NCBI RefSeq assembly: GCF_001642475.1
Contig: NW_019174012.1
Location: forward strand, 1 to 64,000
Direction: 5' to 3'
Source: Fonsecaea monophora
Taxonomy: Eukaryota > Ascomycota > Eurotiomycetes > Chaetothyriales > Herpotrichiellaceae
Length of the DNA stretch: 64,000 bases
Shown: in pieces, positions 23,018 to 32,930 of the stretch
Numbering within the stretch: position 1 is the stretch's first letter
Layout of the letters: the number at the start of each line of letters is the position of its first letter
Position numbers and translations under genes: made by a program
Notes under the pieces: model-generated
Told to the model about the DNA's origin: nothing
What the model saw: the letters and a program-made list of their open reading frames with translations, nothing else
The model's database searches: none

Positions 23018-24395
23018 GTAACGCAGGGGAGGACGGTCTGAACAGGCTGAGGATGAGCTAAATGAGACCAGGCTAAAGTAGAACCTATGGATGACGCCTA
23101 GACTACCTCTATCTTTTGACTTGCTTAACTCGGCCGGGGCTGGCGTCCGTGACTTTAAGGGTGAGGGTTTTATTGTTAGAGGCAGCAGTTTCGGGGGTAT
23201 TAACTTGCTAAACATTGTCTAGCACAGTCTGTTTGTTTGGAGAAATATATCAGCATGTGTAGCTTGTATACACAGAAAAAATAGACTGTGAGGCGTAGAC
23301 CCTTCAGGCACTCCTCAAGACGCCAGGGAAGCGATTAACTACGCGTTTTTAATTAGGGTTGTTCACAGATGGATTCTATGTCACAGAACGATGAAATGAG
23401 GCTGTTGATGATCAATTTAATGTTGTTGTTAATGGAAGTTGAGTTAGTTAAAGAGTGGCGGCGGCGACAAGCCGGAATGGAAAGTGAAATCGTGAGAATT
23501 AGGATCGGAATAACTAAGATCCATGGAAGTCACGTTATCTGTCTTCTCATTAGCCAATCGATAAGCGCCGGTAAGGGCAACCAATCAGAAGCGTGGCTGT
23601 TCGTTCAGTTTTGCTGGTAATACCAGCTCAGCTAAAGCTTCGCTGGATAACATCTCTATTACTTCCCTTGGCTAGATCTCGGGTGACGGCCTGCGGCAGC
23701 CATTGCGGTAAGGCTGGCATAACTCTCATAGTCGCCCTCTCGCTACCAACACACCTCGCCGATCCTGTCAATGGAAGCGTGCGATATAGAAGCCTTGCTG
23801 CCCGTGGCTGGCACTTCCTCCAAAAACCTAAGTCTCTTTGGGGGGAAAAAATGTCCTTGGGGAATGAGAGGGTCGCTGCTGTTTTCACTTTTATTGTCTT
23901 CGTCATATTCGTTTGGGACCCGTCACTCTCGGCCACGTCGTTTACTGCGGGCTCTGGCAACGGATGCCATCCATGTCTGTCGGGATTCATGAGCTGCCGG
24001 CGGCAATGCAGACATTCTGACGATGACCTTACGCGGATCTTCGTGATCGGATATACTAGGGCGGGTGGAGACGCTTTGTGCGCCGGCCTGAGGTACACAA
24101 GGGATCCGCGGCGTGCTAGCAGCAACTTTCAGTTCCTTGCTCTATAAAGACGAGAACCTATTATTCGGAGCAAAAGCAGCGCCCACATCTGGGCTGCCTA
24201 AACCAAAGGCGGATTTCCCGGCAACAATTTATATACAATGTTAGGTATTTCGGCCCCTTTGAATAGGGTACACAAAGCAGCATTTACCTATCATTTTTCA
24301 AACCATTCTACTGCGGAGAACATGCTGATTGAAACAGACGCTGAGTGAGGTCTAATGTCTATGTTGTAAGTGGACTGTCTTCGCACACTAGGTAT
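23018..24395. other. Long spacer, no supported gene
   Basis: About 1.4 kb between the CorA-like gene and the convergent barrel-protein gene. A 184-residue open frame at 23593-24147 lacks any recognisable domain. The block 23290-23650 is AT-richer with an unusual word composition and may be repeat-derived, but no terminal repeats were seen. Confidence 0.45.
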
Positions 24396-25148
24396 TCACT
24401 GTTGGCCCAACGCACAAATGAGTCCAAATGCCCGAGCCTCAATCTCTCCCGCGAATATCTTCAGCTGCTGCACGATGCTCTGAGTTATAACCCGGTGTTT
24501 GGCAAACGGGGCCGCCATGGATTCGGCCAGCTCGACCAAGATGACCCATCTCTCCGGCGTTTCTGCAGATTGAAAGCTGGCTTTCTCATACGACTTGGTC
24601 GAGCTTCCTGACTGTGAGGCATATCGGTCGTATTGGAGGAGGTGAATGGCTAGGAGACTCTGGTGCTGGCTCGACAGGCTCGGCCAGACGGTTTCTGCAA
24701 TCCAACCGCCAAGCTCGTCCCTCTGGCCCTGCGACGCGGGAGGCTGGAAGGTGATGAGCACTATTGTGGCGCCCGATCCCGATCCGGAGAACTGGCCAAA
24801 CTCGGGCCGCGAACAAGACTGGCCGACGCGACATACCAGACGGTTCATGGACGCCATCAAGGGCATGTTTCGCTGGGTGCCGGGCGTGGGGTGGTTCAGC
24901 GCGTCCATGTACGCGGGTGAGGTGAAGACGTCCACCGAAGAGACCTCGTAGCAGACCAGGTACTGCGATTTGGCATCCTCGACCGAGTAGTAGCGACGAG
25001 CTCGTCGAAAGCCCGAAATGGCGAGACGCTCCGGGAGGTGCTCATAGGTCCACCATTCGTTGAGATCTTCTTCATCGGTGGACTTGTCTTGGACCTCTCC
25101 CCAGATGACCATCATCCCCCTCTCCCGAGGCAAGGTTGCAGCCGGCAT
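24396..25148 (-). CDS. Dimeric alpha-beta-barrel (EthD-like) protein
   Basis: Single-exon protein of 250 residues, start ATG 25148 (the longer frame opens with GTG). The N-terminal half shows MMVIWGEVQD, then DLNEWWTYEHLPERL and FRRARRYY, the pattern of two-domain fungal proteins related to EthD and other dimeric ferredoxin-like barrels, in which the WW..EH..ER segment is conserved. The second half (from about residue 115) reads as another barrel repeat with a WPSL...HLLQYDRY segment. No signal peptide or membrane segment, so cytosolic. The exact reaction is unknown; relatives act on aromatic or quinone-like compounds. It is divergent from the Dal5-type transporter gene at 26158, suggesting an uptake-plus-metabolism pair. 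Confidence 0.7.
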   Translation of the reverse strand: MPAATLPRERGMMVIWGEVQDKSTDEEDLNEWWTYEHLPERLAISGFRRARRYYSVEDAKSQYLVCYEVSSVDVFTSPAYMDALNHPTPGTQRNMPLMASMNRLVCRVGQSCSRPEFGQFSGSGSGATIVLITFQPPASQGQRDELGGWIAETVWPSLSSQHQSLLAIHLLQYDRYASQSGSSTKSYEKASFQSAETPERWVILVELAESMAAPFAKHRVITQSIVQQLKIFAGEIEARAFGLICALGQQ

Positions 25149-26157
25149 GGCGCGAGGTGTTTGCAGTTCAGACAGCACACAGTGTCTGGATGTAGGTCGA
25201 GTGCTCTTCACCCACGGATTGCTTGGTCAGATGGACTTGAGACGAATGCTGTTCAGAATGTTTAGGGGTTTTTCCGCGTTGTCCCGACACCTTTTGTATC
25301 CGAGTCTACATGGCAAGGGGAGAAGGAAGACGAAGCGATGTCCGTGTTATTAAGAACCCCGGTTGACCAGCTGAATCTTATGCCGGGAGTGCTTACCTCG
25401 TGGTCTGGGAGAACACATCATTTGGAGAAGGAGGATCCATCTACCCCAGTCGTGATAAGGCGACCGACATAGTCTGAGAACACAGAGAGCATGGGTAGAA
25501 GTGAGGTCTCGGTATTCGGCAGTCGTCAAGGTCGGTAGTGGGAGGGATTTCCTCGCATCATTTGGGTGATCCGTCTGGGGATTGGCACAGGGAGCCAGAT
25601 ATTAGATCCTGGTCCTTGACTCAACGTGGAGGGGTACACCACTAGCGTCTTGGCACACATTTCGCGGAGAGAATAGCTGTTAGACACACGCCCTCTCTGC
25701 CTCTCTCTCCCCCATTTACCGAGTACCAGAATCCCACTAATTCCACCCCCCCTGTCGGTCCATCAACATCTCGCACACTCTCCGCTCCGCCTCCTCCACA
25801 CCCCAGAACGCCCATCCCCAATCCAGTACCGAGTCCCTCGTACGTGCGGACACGCCACTCCATTGGAGAATTCCTCTCCCCTGCGTCGTCTCTACCGACT
25901 ACCGACTGCCGCTCTCTCATCAGCCATGGACTGGGGTTGCAAGGACTACCGGTACCATCCCCCGCGTCTCCAGACTTTTGATGAGAATAGTCAGACTAAT
26001 TCTCTACCGCCTCCACCGCATTCGAGTTCAGTATTTATAGCTGCTGCTCCTATCCGTCAAGTGGTGATCATAATGCCCATGCTTCTTGCTACCTGCCGAG
26101 TTTCTTGAGCATCCCTCGTCCATCGTCGCAAGACCCCGTCGAGCTCAGGATACCACC
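25149..26157. promoter_or_regulatory. Shared divergent upstream region
   Basis: About 1 kb between divergent starts at 25148 and 26158. The right third (about 25680-25900) is strongly pyrimidine-rich on the plus strand, as in many fungal promoters close to the transcription start. No coding signal. Confidence 0.5.
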
Positions 26158-28057
26158 ATGGCATACCAAACCAAAGAGAACTCCATCCATCTGGAGGAGG
26201 CCACGGGCAACACGGACCTAAAGGCCACCATCACCGTCGACAGCCGCCACAATGACGAGGCCATGACGGTTCTGGCCAGCTACAGCGGTCCGCAAACATG
26301 GACCGACAAAGAAGAGCAACAGGTCAGGAGGAAGATCGACCGTCGCCTCCTCCCTATCCTCGTCATCTGCTACGGTCTACAATACTACGACAAGGCCATG
26401 ATCTCGCAGGCCGCGCTGTTTGGCCTTCGCACCGACCTCGAACTCACCGTCGCCAACCGCTTCTCCTTTGCCTCGTCCATCTTCTACTTGGGCTTCATCG
26501 CCGGCGCCTACCCGGCTATTGTCATGGCTCAGCGCTTCCCCATCGAGAAAGTAGCCGCGAGCATCATCTTGGCTTGGGGCATCTGTCTTATCTGCACGCC
26601 GGCATGTCACAATTGGCAGGGCCTCTTCGCGCAGAGGTTCTTCCTCGGCTTTATCGAGGCAGGAGTCAGTCCGATGTTCATGCTGGTTGTGGGCCAGTTC
26701 TACAAGAAGAATGAGCAGGCTCTGCGCATGGGGTGAGTGTATTTCTCTGTCTCTCTTTTGGTTCTTTTCACCCTTCTAAATCTCAGCGCTCCATCGAACG
26801 CAGGCTGACTGTGGGACGATAGTGTATGGTACTGTGCGTGTGGCTACGTATCCATTTTCTCGCCTTTGATCAACTACGGATTCGGGCACGTCAAAGGATC
26901 TCTGTCCCCCTGGCGCTACATGTACCTCTTTGCCGGCTCCATCACCATCCTGTGGTCCGTGATCGTCTACTTCTACCTGCCCCCTGATCCCATCCGTGCC
27001 AAAGGATTCACCGAGCGCGAGCATTTCATCGCGGTGAGTCGACTGCAGTCGAATAATTCGGGCGTCCGCAACACGCACTTTAAAAAAGAACAAATGATCG
27101 AATTGATGTTCGACCTCAAATTTTGGGTCATGTTCATGATGACCCTGTTGGCCATGTTTGCCAATGCACCCGTGTCGACGTTCACGCCTCTGATCATCTC
27201 CGGATTCGGGTTCAACACGCTAAACTCTCTGCTGTTGGTTGTTCCTGTTGGATTTTTCACGTAAGTTGTGCTCTGCCGGCGGTGACCATGATGATAAAAC
27301 TGACAAAACGCTAACCTGTGTATATCAAGTGGTACCGCCGAATTAATCATCCCCTACCTCGCCTACAGGTATCCCAACATCCGGACATATCTCGTCGCGA
27401 TATCTGAACTGATCACCATCCTCGCCGCCGCCCTGCTCTGGGCTCTTCCTAGAAGCGCCATTGGGGGGTTGATGTTCGGCGTGGTCATCCTGCCCTGCTT
27501 TGCCGCCGGATACGTGATTCAATTAGGTCTCCAAATCGCCAATACCGCGGGGTATACAAAGCGCTCGTTGGCCTCGTCGGGCATTTTCGTTGCCTATTGC
27601 ATTGGTAAGAGTCTCTTAGAAGCACAAAACGATTGCGAGACGCACGGTACTCGCTGGTTGGCCCGGAATGGAATGCTGACGGTGGTTTCCATGGCAGGTA
27701 ACTTTGTTGCGCCTCTCACGTTCAGGACGCAGGACGCGCCCGTATACGCCCCCGGACTAGCCACCGTGGTCGCCACCTCGATCGGCGTGGTGTTCTTGTC
27801 CATGTTCTACCGATTCCTCTGCGTTAGGGACAATAAGAGGCGGGACGCCACGGGCACACTCGAGGCGTTTGACCATGCTTACGAGGACGACTTGACTGAT
27901 AAAAAAGTAAGTTCTGCTTTCTTCTTCGCTGTACGACCAACGAGCTTGCATGCGTGCAAGCTCGCGTCAGTTATGCTGCGTGTTGAAGATATGGATCAAA
28001 AGCTAATCTGACATATTTTCTTTCACGCAGAATCCGCAGTTTCGCTATACCTTGTAG
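26158..28057 (+). CDS. MFS transporter, anion:cation symporter (Dal5/Tna1-like)
   Basis: Predicted plasma-membrane importer of an organic anion or vitamin (allantoate, nicotinate and pantothenate permeases belong here). Exons 26158-26732, 26823-27260, 27330-27604, 27698-27906 and 28031-28057 give 507 residues; introns are 90, 69, 93 and 124 bases. Family marks are RRKIDRRLLPILVICYGLQYYDK at the first helix, the FIEAGVSPMFMLVVGQFY helix, WRYMYLFAGSITILWS and LPPDP, then TPLIISGFGF and IGNFVAPLTF. ATG 26158 is preferred over an upstream in-frame ATG (26086) because of its ACCACC context. The last exon encodes only eight residues before the stop, following an intron that holds a perfect hairpin. 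Confidence 0.92.
27941..27964. repeat. Perfect 10-bp hairpin inside the last intron
   Basis: Arms CGAGCTTGCA (27941-27950) and TGCAAGCTCG (27955-27964) with a 4-base loop, lying within the 124-base last intron of the Dal5-type gene (27907-28030). Confidence 0.85.
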
Positions 28058-28102
28058 GTGTATGAGATGGGCTGGGAATGCTGGATGATCTACCCTTCCT
28101 CT

Positions 28103-28122
28103 GCTAGGAGTGCACTCCTAGC
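28103..28122 (+). terminator. 20-bp perfect palindrome after the Dal5-type gene
   Basis: GCTAGGAGTG followed at once by its reverse complement, 45 bases after the stop codon. The transcript could form a stem in the 3' UTR. Whether it affects 3'-end formation is inference. Confidence 0.4.
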
Positions 28123-28364
28123 GGAGGGAGAGGAGGGCAAGGACATTGTATTGCATTCTACACTGTTCGTGATGGCCATTGGCTGGTAGGCTTACGTAGC
28201 TCTGTATCAGCGTATGGTTTCTCTAGCAGGCAGCAGACTCACTGTTCTCGTCTCTCTTCTCTTGGTGCTGAGTCTCCCACACACCATACCCGATATCAAG
28301 TATCCACTCAAGTATCGACTCGAGTTCTTCTATGTATATAGCTACAGCTCGAAAGTCACTATCC

Positions 28365-28387
28365 CTACCTACCTACCTACCTACCTA
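28365..28387. repeat. (CTAC)n microsatellite
   Basis: Between five and six tandem CTAC units, matching the TACCTA-type words seen elsewhere in the spacers. Confidence 0.9.
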
Positions 28388-28700
28388 GTATGGTCGAAAT
28401 AGAGGAACCGCTGCCGGAAATATGAAATTATGGCATTAGATCTCGATTCGACTCTTCGATGGGAACTCCAGGGGTCTCAATTCTTTCAGTAGTGGTGGGC
28501 TGCTTATCAGAATGAGCTGAGGAACATATATACCTTTTTGCAAAAGACAAGTCTGAGCGTGGCAAAGGAAGGTTCTTTATTCTGTGTATATTCTGTAGAC
28601 TTTGAGAAGTTAGTTATATGGTAGTTATTCCCACGGTAACCTTCCACCCACCCACCTTCGTCCCATCTGGTGCAGTAGCACATCAACCCTCCCTATACCC

Positions 28701-29708
28701 CTACACCCTACATATGAGTTTGCCCATGGTCTGGTTCGACTCCAACACCTCATGCGCCTTTTGGATCTCGTCCATGTCAAAAACCCTTTCGATGAAGATC
28801 TTGAACCGGCCGTCCACAAGCCTAGGCAGCGCGTGCTCGACCAGCAAGTCCCGCAGTTTCTTTTGATACGGCTCGTCGCGACTCCGGAGACTGCTCCCCT
28901 CGAACCTCAATCTCTTGCCGAGAAAAGCACTGATGTCGACGTCGCCCTTGACGACGGTCCCGCTCAGCCAGCCCAAGTTGACAATGTGGGCATCCCTTGC
29001 TCCCGCTTTCAGGTTCTGCCTGAAATAGTCGGCCCCCACAAAGTCCACGATCAGGTCTGCCCCCTTTCCTCCCGTGTAGGCAAGTAACGCATCCGCCCAG
29101 TCGCCTTCTCTATAATTGAACCCCTCGGTCGCGCCGATGGACTTGCAGAATTGAATTTTGGCTGGTGTACTCGCGGTGACATAGACAGCCGACGCTCCGG
29201 CGGCCTTCGAGAGTTGGATTCCGGCAATACTAACGCCGCTCGCCCCAGCATGCCACAAGACGCTCTGGCCTTGTTGATAGTCACCGACTAGGTAGAGCGC
29301 TTGGATGGCAGTGATCCAGGTCTCAGGCACCCCGGCAGCCTGTTCCCAGCTGAGTTCTTTGGGTTTGTGAATGAGCATAGACGTGCTCACGGCGATATAC
29401 TCGGCGTATGCGCCACCATAAGCCAAACCAAAGACCTCATCTCCGACGTTGAAGTCTAGAGTGGAAGAAGGAGACCCAAAGGATTCAATGATGCCTGAGA
29501 ACTCAACGCCCATAGTCTTGGGGGCTTGAGGCGGTACCGGGTACTTGCCCTCCCGCTGCAAGAGGTCCATGCGGTTGAGTCCAAATGCTTTGATTTTCAC
29601 CAGGGCCTGATTCTGCGTGGGCTTGGGCATGGGTGTCTCGGCATTGATGAACAAGGCCGAAACAGGCCCTGTCTCGCCTCTGATGTCGACTGCACGCATG
29701 GTGGCCAT
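28701..29708 (-). CDS. Quinone oxidoreductase, MDR family (PIG3/QOR-like)
   Basis: Predicted NAD(P)H-dependent quinone or enone reductase of the zinc-independent medium-chain reductase branch. A single exon of 335 residues, the usual length, starting at ATG 29708 (MATMRAV); the open frame continues upstream but has no family similarity there. The GroES-like N-terminal domain has LNRMDLLQREGKYP and GVEFSG blocks, followed by VGDEVFGLAYGGAYAEY. The Rossmann half has LWHAGASGVSIAGIQLSKAAGA, matching the AxxGVG-type nucleotide-binding loop of this branch, then GADLIVDFVGADYF. No zinc-binding Cys cluster is present. It lies on the same strand about 500 bases downstream of the second Zn2Cys6 regulator, so local control is possible. 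Confidence 0.93.
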   Translation of the reverse strand: MATMRAVDIRGETGPVSALFINAETPMPKPTQNQALVKIKAFGLNRMDLLQREGKYPVPPQAPKTMGVEFSGIIESFGSPSSTLDFNVGDEVFGLAYGGAYAEYIAVSTSMLIHKPKELSWEQAAGVPETWITAIQALYLVGDYQQGQSVLWHAGASGVSIAGIQLSKAAGASAVYVTASTPAKIQFCKSIGATEGFNYREGDWADALLAYTGGKGADLIVDFVGADYFRQNLKAGARDAHIVNLGWLSGTVVKGDVDISAFLGKRLRFEGSSLRSRDEPYQKKLRDLLVEHALPRLVDGRFKIFIERVFDMDEIQKAHEVLESNQTMGKLICRV

Positions 29709-30207
29709 AAGTGAAGGTTGCCTCGAGAAATCTGTTTTCGGTTCGTCAAAGTCTTTGTCTAGACCTGAAATGATGAGTGATGTAGTATTTGGCGATAGTG
29801 TACCAACAGATCGACTTGTTGGGTACTTTGGTAATCTTTTGATGTTGGCAAGTTGCCGACTTTTCACTCTGTGTCGACGGTCAGAGTCAATAACCAGAGC
29901 CAGGCTGCTGTGGGTCTGGACCCTGGCCAGATTATACAGTAGGGAGCTCGGTAGAGCATGATCTCGGCTGTCCACAAGGTAGTCTTTCGAATTCACTCCT
30001 ATCAAGATAGAAGCATGCTTCCGTCTTGGTGTTCAGACTGAGACGGCTACCGGTTTGAGATCCGCTTCGGCACTCGGTAGTCGGGGCCGCGGTGGGACTT
30101 CCGAGTCTGGTATTGATAAGTGATGCGGAGCTTGCATGGCACGACAAGCGACACATGAGGTGCTTGAGCGCTAATCCTTCCTCGGCGTCGTCAGTCCAAC
30201 CAGAAAG
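29709..30207. promoter_or_regulatory. Spacer upstream of the quinone oxidoreductase gene
   Basis: About 500 bases between two minus-strand genes: 3' UTR of the regulator and promoter of the oxidoreductase. A long in-frame extension to 30005 exists but looks non-coding. Confidence 0.45.
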
Positions 30208-32139
30208 TCACTGGTACTGAAATATTTGGTCCACGAAAACATCCCCGAAGTCGAAGTTGACGAAACCATCTGCAATGAGATTCCCAGGCAAAAAGAGAGA
30301 ACTGCTGTCCATCCCTTCGTTGAGACCGCCCAGAAGGTTCGAAGTACTCCGACGACCGTCGGGACCTGCGAGAGATTCGGCTGTGATGTTTTCTTCGTTG
30401 TTCGCTCCAGAATTGCCCAACCCGTCCGCTGCTGGGTGGGCGGCATGGGTGGAATACTGCCCAGGTAGAGTTCCGCCAGAAAGCTCCGCACGTTTGAGAT
30501 TGCCGAGGACCAAGGCAGAGCTTGGAACCGTTGCGGACAGCTCCTGCAAGACTGTCCTGACAATTTCCAGGTTGTCATCAAACCCTTCTGCTTGGCCGGG
30601 AAATGTAGCGCGAGCGCGGATTTGTACCACTCCGGCTAGGTAACAAAACCAAGCGTTGATGGGTGCTAGATAAACAAGGTCGTTTCTGCATTGAATTTCT
30701 TCGAAAACACGGATTAGATGTGACGCGGTCTGGATGCACTCTTCGAAGGTAGCCCTGGCTGAGCTGGAGACTGGCTCCACCTTCATCAAAGACAATTGGT
30801 AGATCAATAAGCAGCCGTAGTATAAAATGTGCAACTCAGAAACCACTCGACGATATGGCCTCGAGTCTGCGTGTTGCAAAGTCAAGTCTGCCGGCAACTC
30901 GCAGACCCACGTCTCAAAGGCTTGTCCGATAGGCACGATATCTCGGTAGCTCAAGTTGGGATTGTATCGTCCATCAGCGAGTTGACCAAAAATCATGCAA
31001 AGCTTGGTCCTCTCGATGAAGATGTTATTGTCTGGATGTTCGTTGGGAAAGTCGCGTTGCGACAGTGGTTGAACGTCGGTGTCGTGCATATGAATCATCA
31101 AGGGCCGCCCATAACAGAAGGACACTAACTTGTCCTGATTCTGGAGCAACGTCAGCATCGAGTACGCAACTGGGAAGGCCATTCCTACAAAGAGATGCCA
31201 CCACATCCTTCGACGGGTTCCAGCATCTTGGTTGCCGCTGTAGGTTGCTTCTCTGTGAAGACCCATGTGGATTGCATAGCGCGATGCCACCCCCAGCCAA
31301 TGCCACAGACTGTCTAGGCAGATGACTGTCGGTTCGGTCATGCTTCGACTTGTCATGAGACAGAGCGCTTTGAGAACCACCACTTTATTTCGTTCATGCT
31401 CGGCAGCCAGCAGCAGCTTTGCCTTCAGGTAGTGCTTCTTAGCCGCACTCAGCTGGCTTGTTCCTCCTCGTCGGTGACCATAAGCACTTGCAAGCATGCA
31501 GACAGTGTGCACCAGCAGAGGCGACTGAAAACGCTCAAAGTCTGTTCGGTCGACGAGGGGTTGGTGGAGATGAATGTGTTCAAAGTAAGCATCAGTCAGT
31601 GCGACCACCATCATCTGTGAGGGCAAGGTTATTGCACCAGTGGCCATCAGAGCCTTCGAGTAGAACTTGGCCGTCTCTGCTTCGGTCTCGTCGTCAACCT
31701 GGAGCGCGCTGGGATTCTGGAGCATCATGCTCTCCTCTCCCAGATAGCCTACCGATCCCGGTGATGCAGATGGTTGCAGCTCTGCGCGCTCTATAGCCTC
31801 CGTCGACTGCGTGCTAGTGGCGGTCTCCCGACGGGACCGCATGTTGCGTTGACGAACTCCCACACGAGGCCTATTGATTGTTCCATCTGCTCAGAATGGT
31901 CGAACTCATTTCATGCACATATGTAAAGTCAAACCCACCTGCACACGATGTTTGCCCTTTGACAGCTCTGACATGTCCCATCGGTGCGGTCTTGCAAGTC
32001 ACATTTCACCTGATCCGGTCAAGTCAATCTGTCTGTCGCCCGATTTGGGGAGAGGAACTCTTACTTTGCGCGCGTGACATTGCATGCATACCTTGGTATT
32101 GCGAGTTCGGTGGCCTTCCTTAGTCGTGGAGCCAGACAT
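30208..32139 (-). CDS. Zn2Cys6 transcription factor with fungal-specific regulatory domain
   Basis: Predicted nuclear regulator. Minus-strand exons 32139-32065, 32009-31939 and 31870-30208 give 602 residues; introns are 55 and 68 bases. The splice joins are needed to assemble the zinc cluster: C18 and C21 in exon 1, C28, C38, C41 and C48 in exon 2 (spacing x2, x6, x9, x2, x6). Residues about 130-420 match the fungal-specific transcription-factor (middle homology) domain, with YFEHIHLHQPLVDR, the WHWLGVASRYAIHMGLHRE motif and RRRMWWHLF. The C-terminal 100 residues are Gly/Ser/Asn-rich and acidic, a plausible activation region. The quinone oxidoreductase lies downstream on the same strand. Confidence 0.92.
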
Positions 32140-32930
32140 GACGAGCTGCCACTGAATGTGCACATCTGTACAAGGAAGGTTGAGATGATGAGATTCGAGA
32201 GGTTGTAACTTGTCAGCCAACGATAAACATATATTACATACTGTATGTACACCTGAAGACGATGCTGGCTCCAACTGGGGCGACAGGGATGACAACCTGA
32301 GGTGTAAGTGAACATAATACGGCAGGTTTTCCGACTCTTCAAGCTGCTGATGAGCCGAGGTGAGTAAAGCAGCGAAAGGCTAAACTAAAAGGGGAGACGA
32401 GCGACAGGGACGAAGTGTTTCGTTCATCACTATCATGCACTTGTAGTTTGATCGTGGCGAAGTCTGTATGGCGAATTCATCTGCTGGTGCTTTGTTGGAC
32501 GACCAAATTTGGCCGATTCATCATTCAATTGCTGGCACGAACGATCTAATCTAATAGGTGTCCCTATTTGACAGCAGCGCCATCAGCGTCTTCTACATAC
32601 TTATAGAAAGAGTGCAAGGGTACTTGAACCCCTCCAGCTTTCCATGCATTCGATGGACCCAATGTGGCGATTCACCCTAGCTCCCCACACCGCGTCACGG
32701 CGTATGGCTGTACCAGATCCTAGCCGAATATACTATCGACCATCATCTCAACTTGATTATCATGAGCTTCCTGGTTCAAATCGGTAAATATTGCTTTTTG
32801 AGCGTGTGTTGCGGCCTCCTGGACTCTGCGTGGTGGCCTTCATAACTGAGCGGACGGAATTGACACCATTGTTTTTTCAGTGCCAAAACAGGGAGGTTAT
32901 ATCGACGAATCGAAGCAGATGAAGGACCAT
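32140..32930. other. Intergenic, nothing recognised
   Basis: Promoter side of the Zn2Cys6 gene and 3' side of the sedolisin gene. No convincing open frame or RNA gene. A TTGAACCC word near 32623 resembles part of a tRNA B box but no cloverleaf fits. Confidence 0.45.

Larger units (their letters stand above)
28058..28700. other. 3' spacer between two converging genes
   Basis: Holds the 20-bp palindrome at 28103-28122, a CTAC microsatellite at 28365-28387 and AT-rich sequence. The genes on either side both end here, so it contains both 3' UTRs. Confidence 0.5.

Noticed and set aside
23593..24147. 184-residue open frame
   Set aside because: No start context, no domain, odd composition; lies in a repeat-like spacer.
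29709..30005. N-terminal extension of the quinone oxidoreductase frame
   Set aside because: Open by chance; family similarity and a good ATG begin at 29708.
32610..32700. GGTTCAAGTACC-like word suggesting a tRNA on the minus strand
   Set aside because: Acceptor stem does not close and the T stem has a mismatch.
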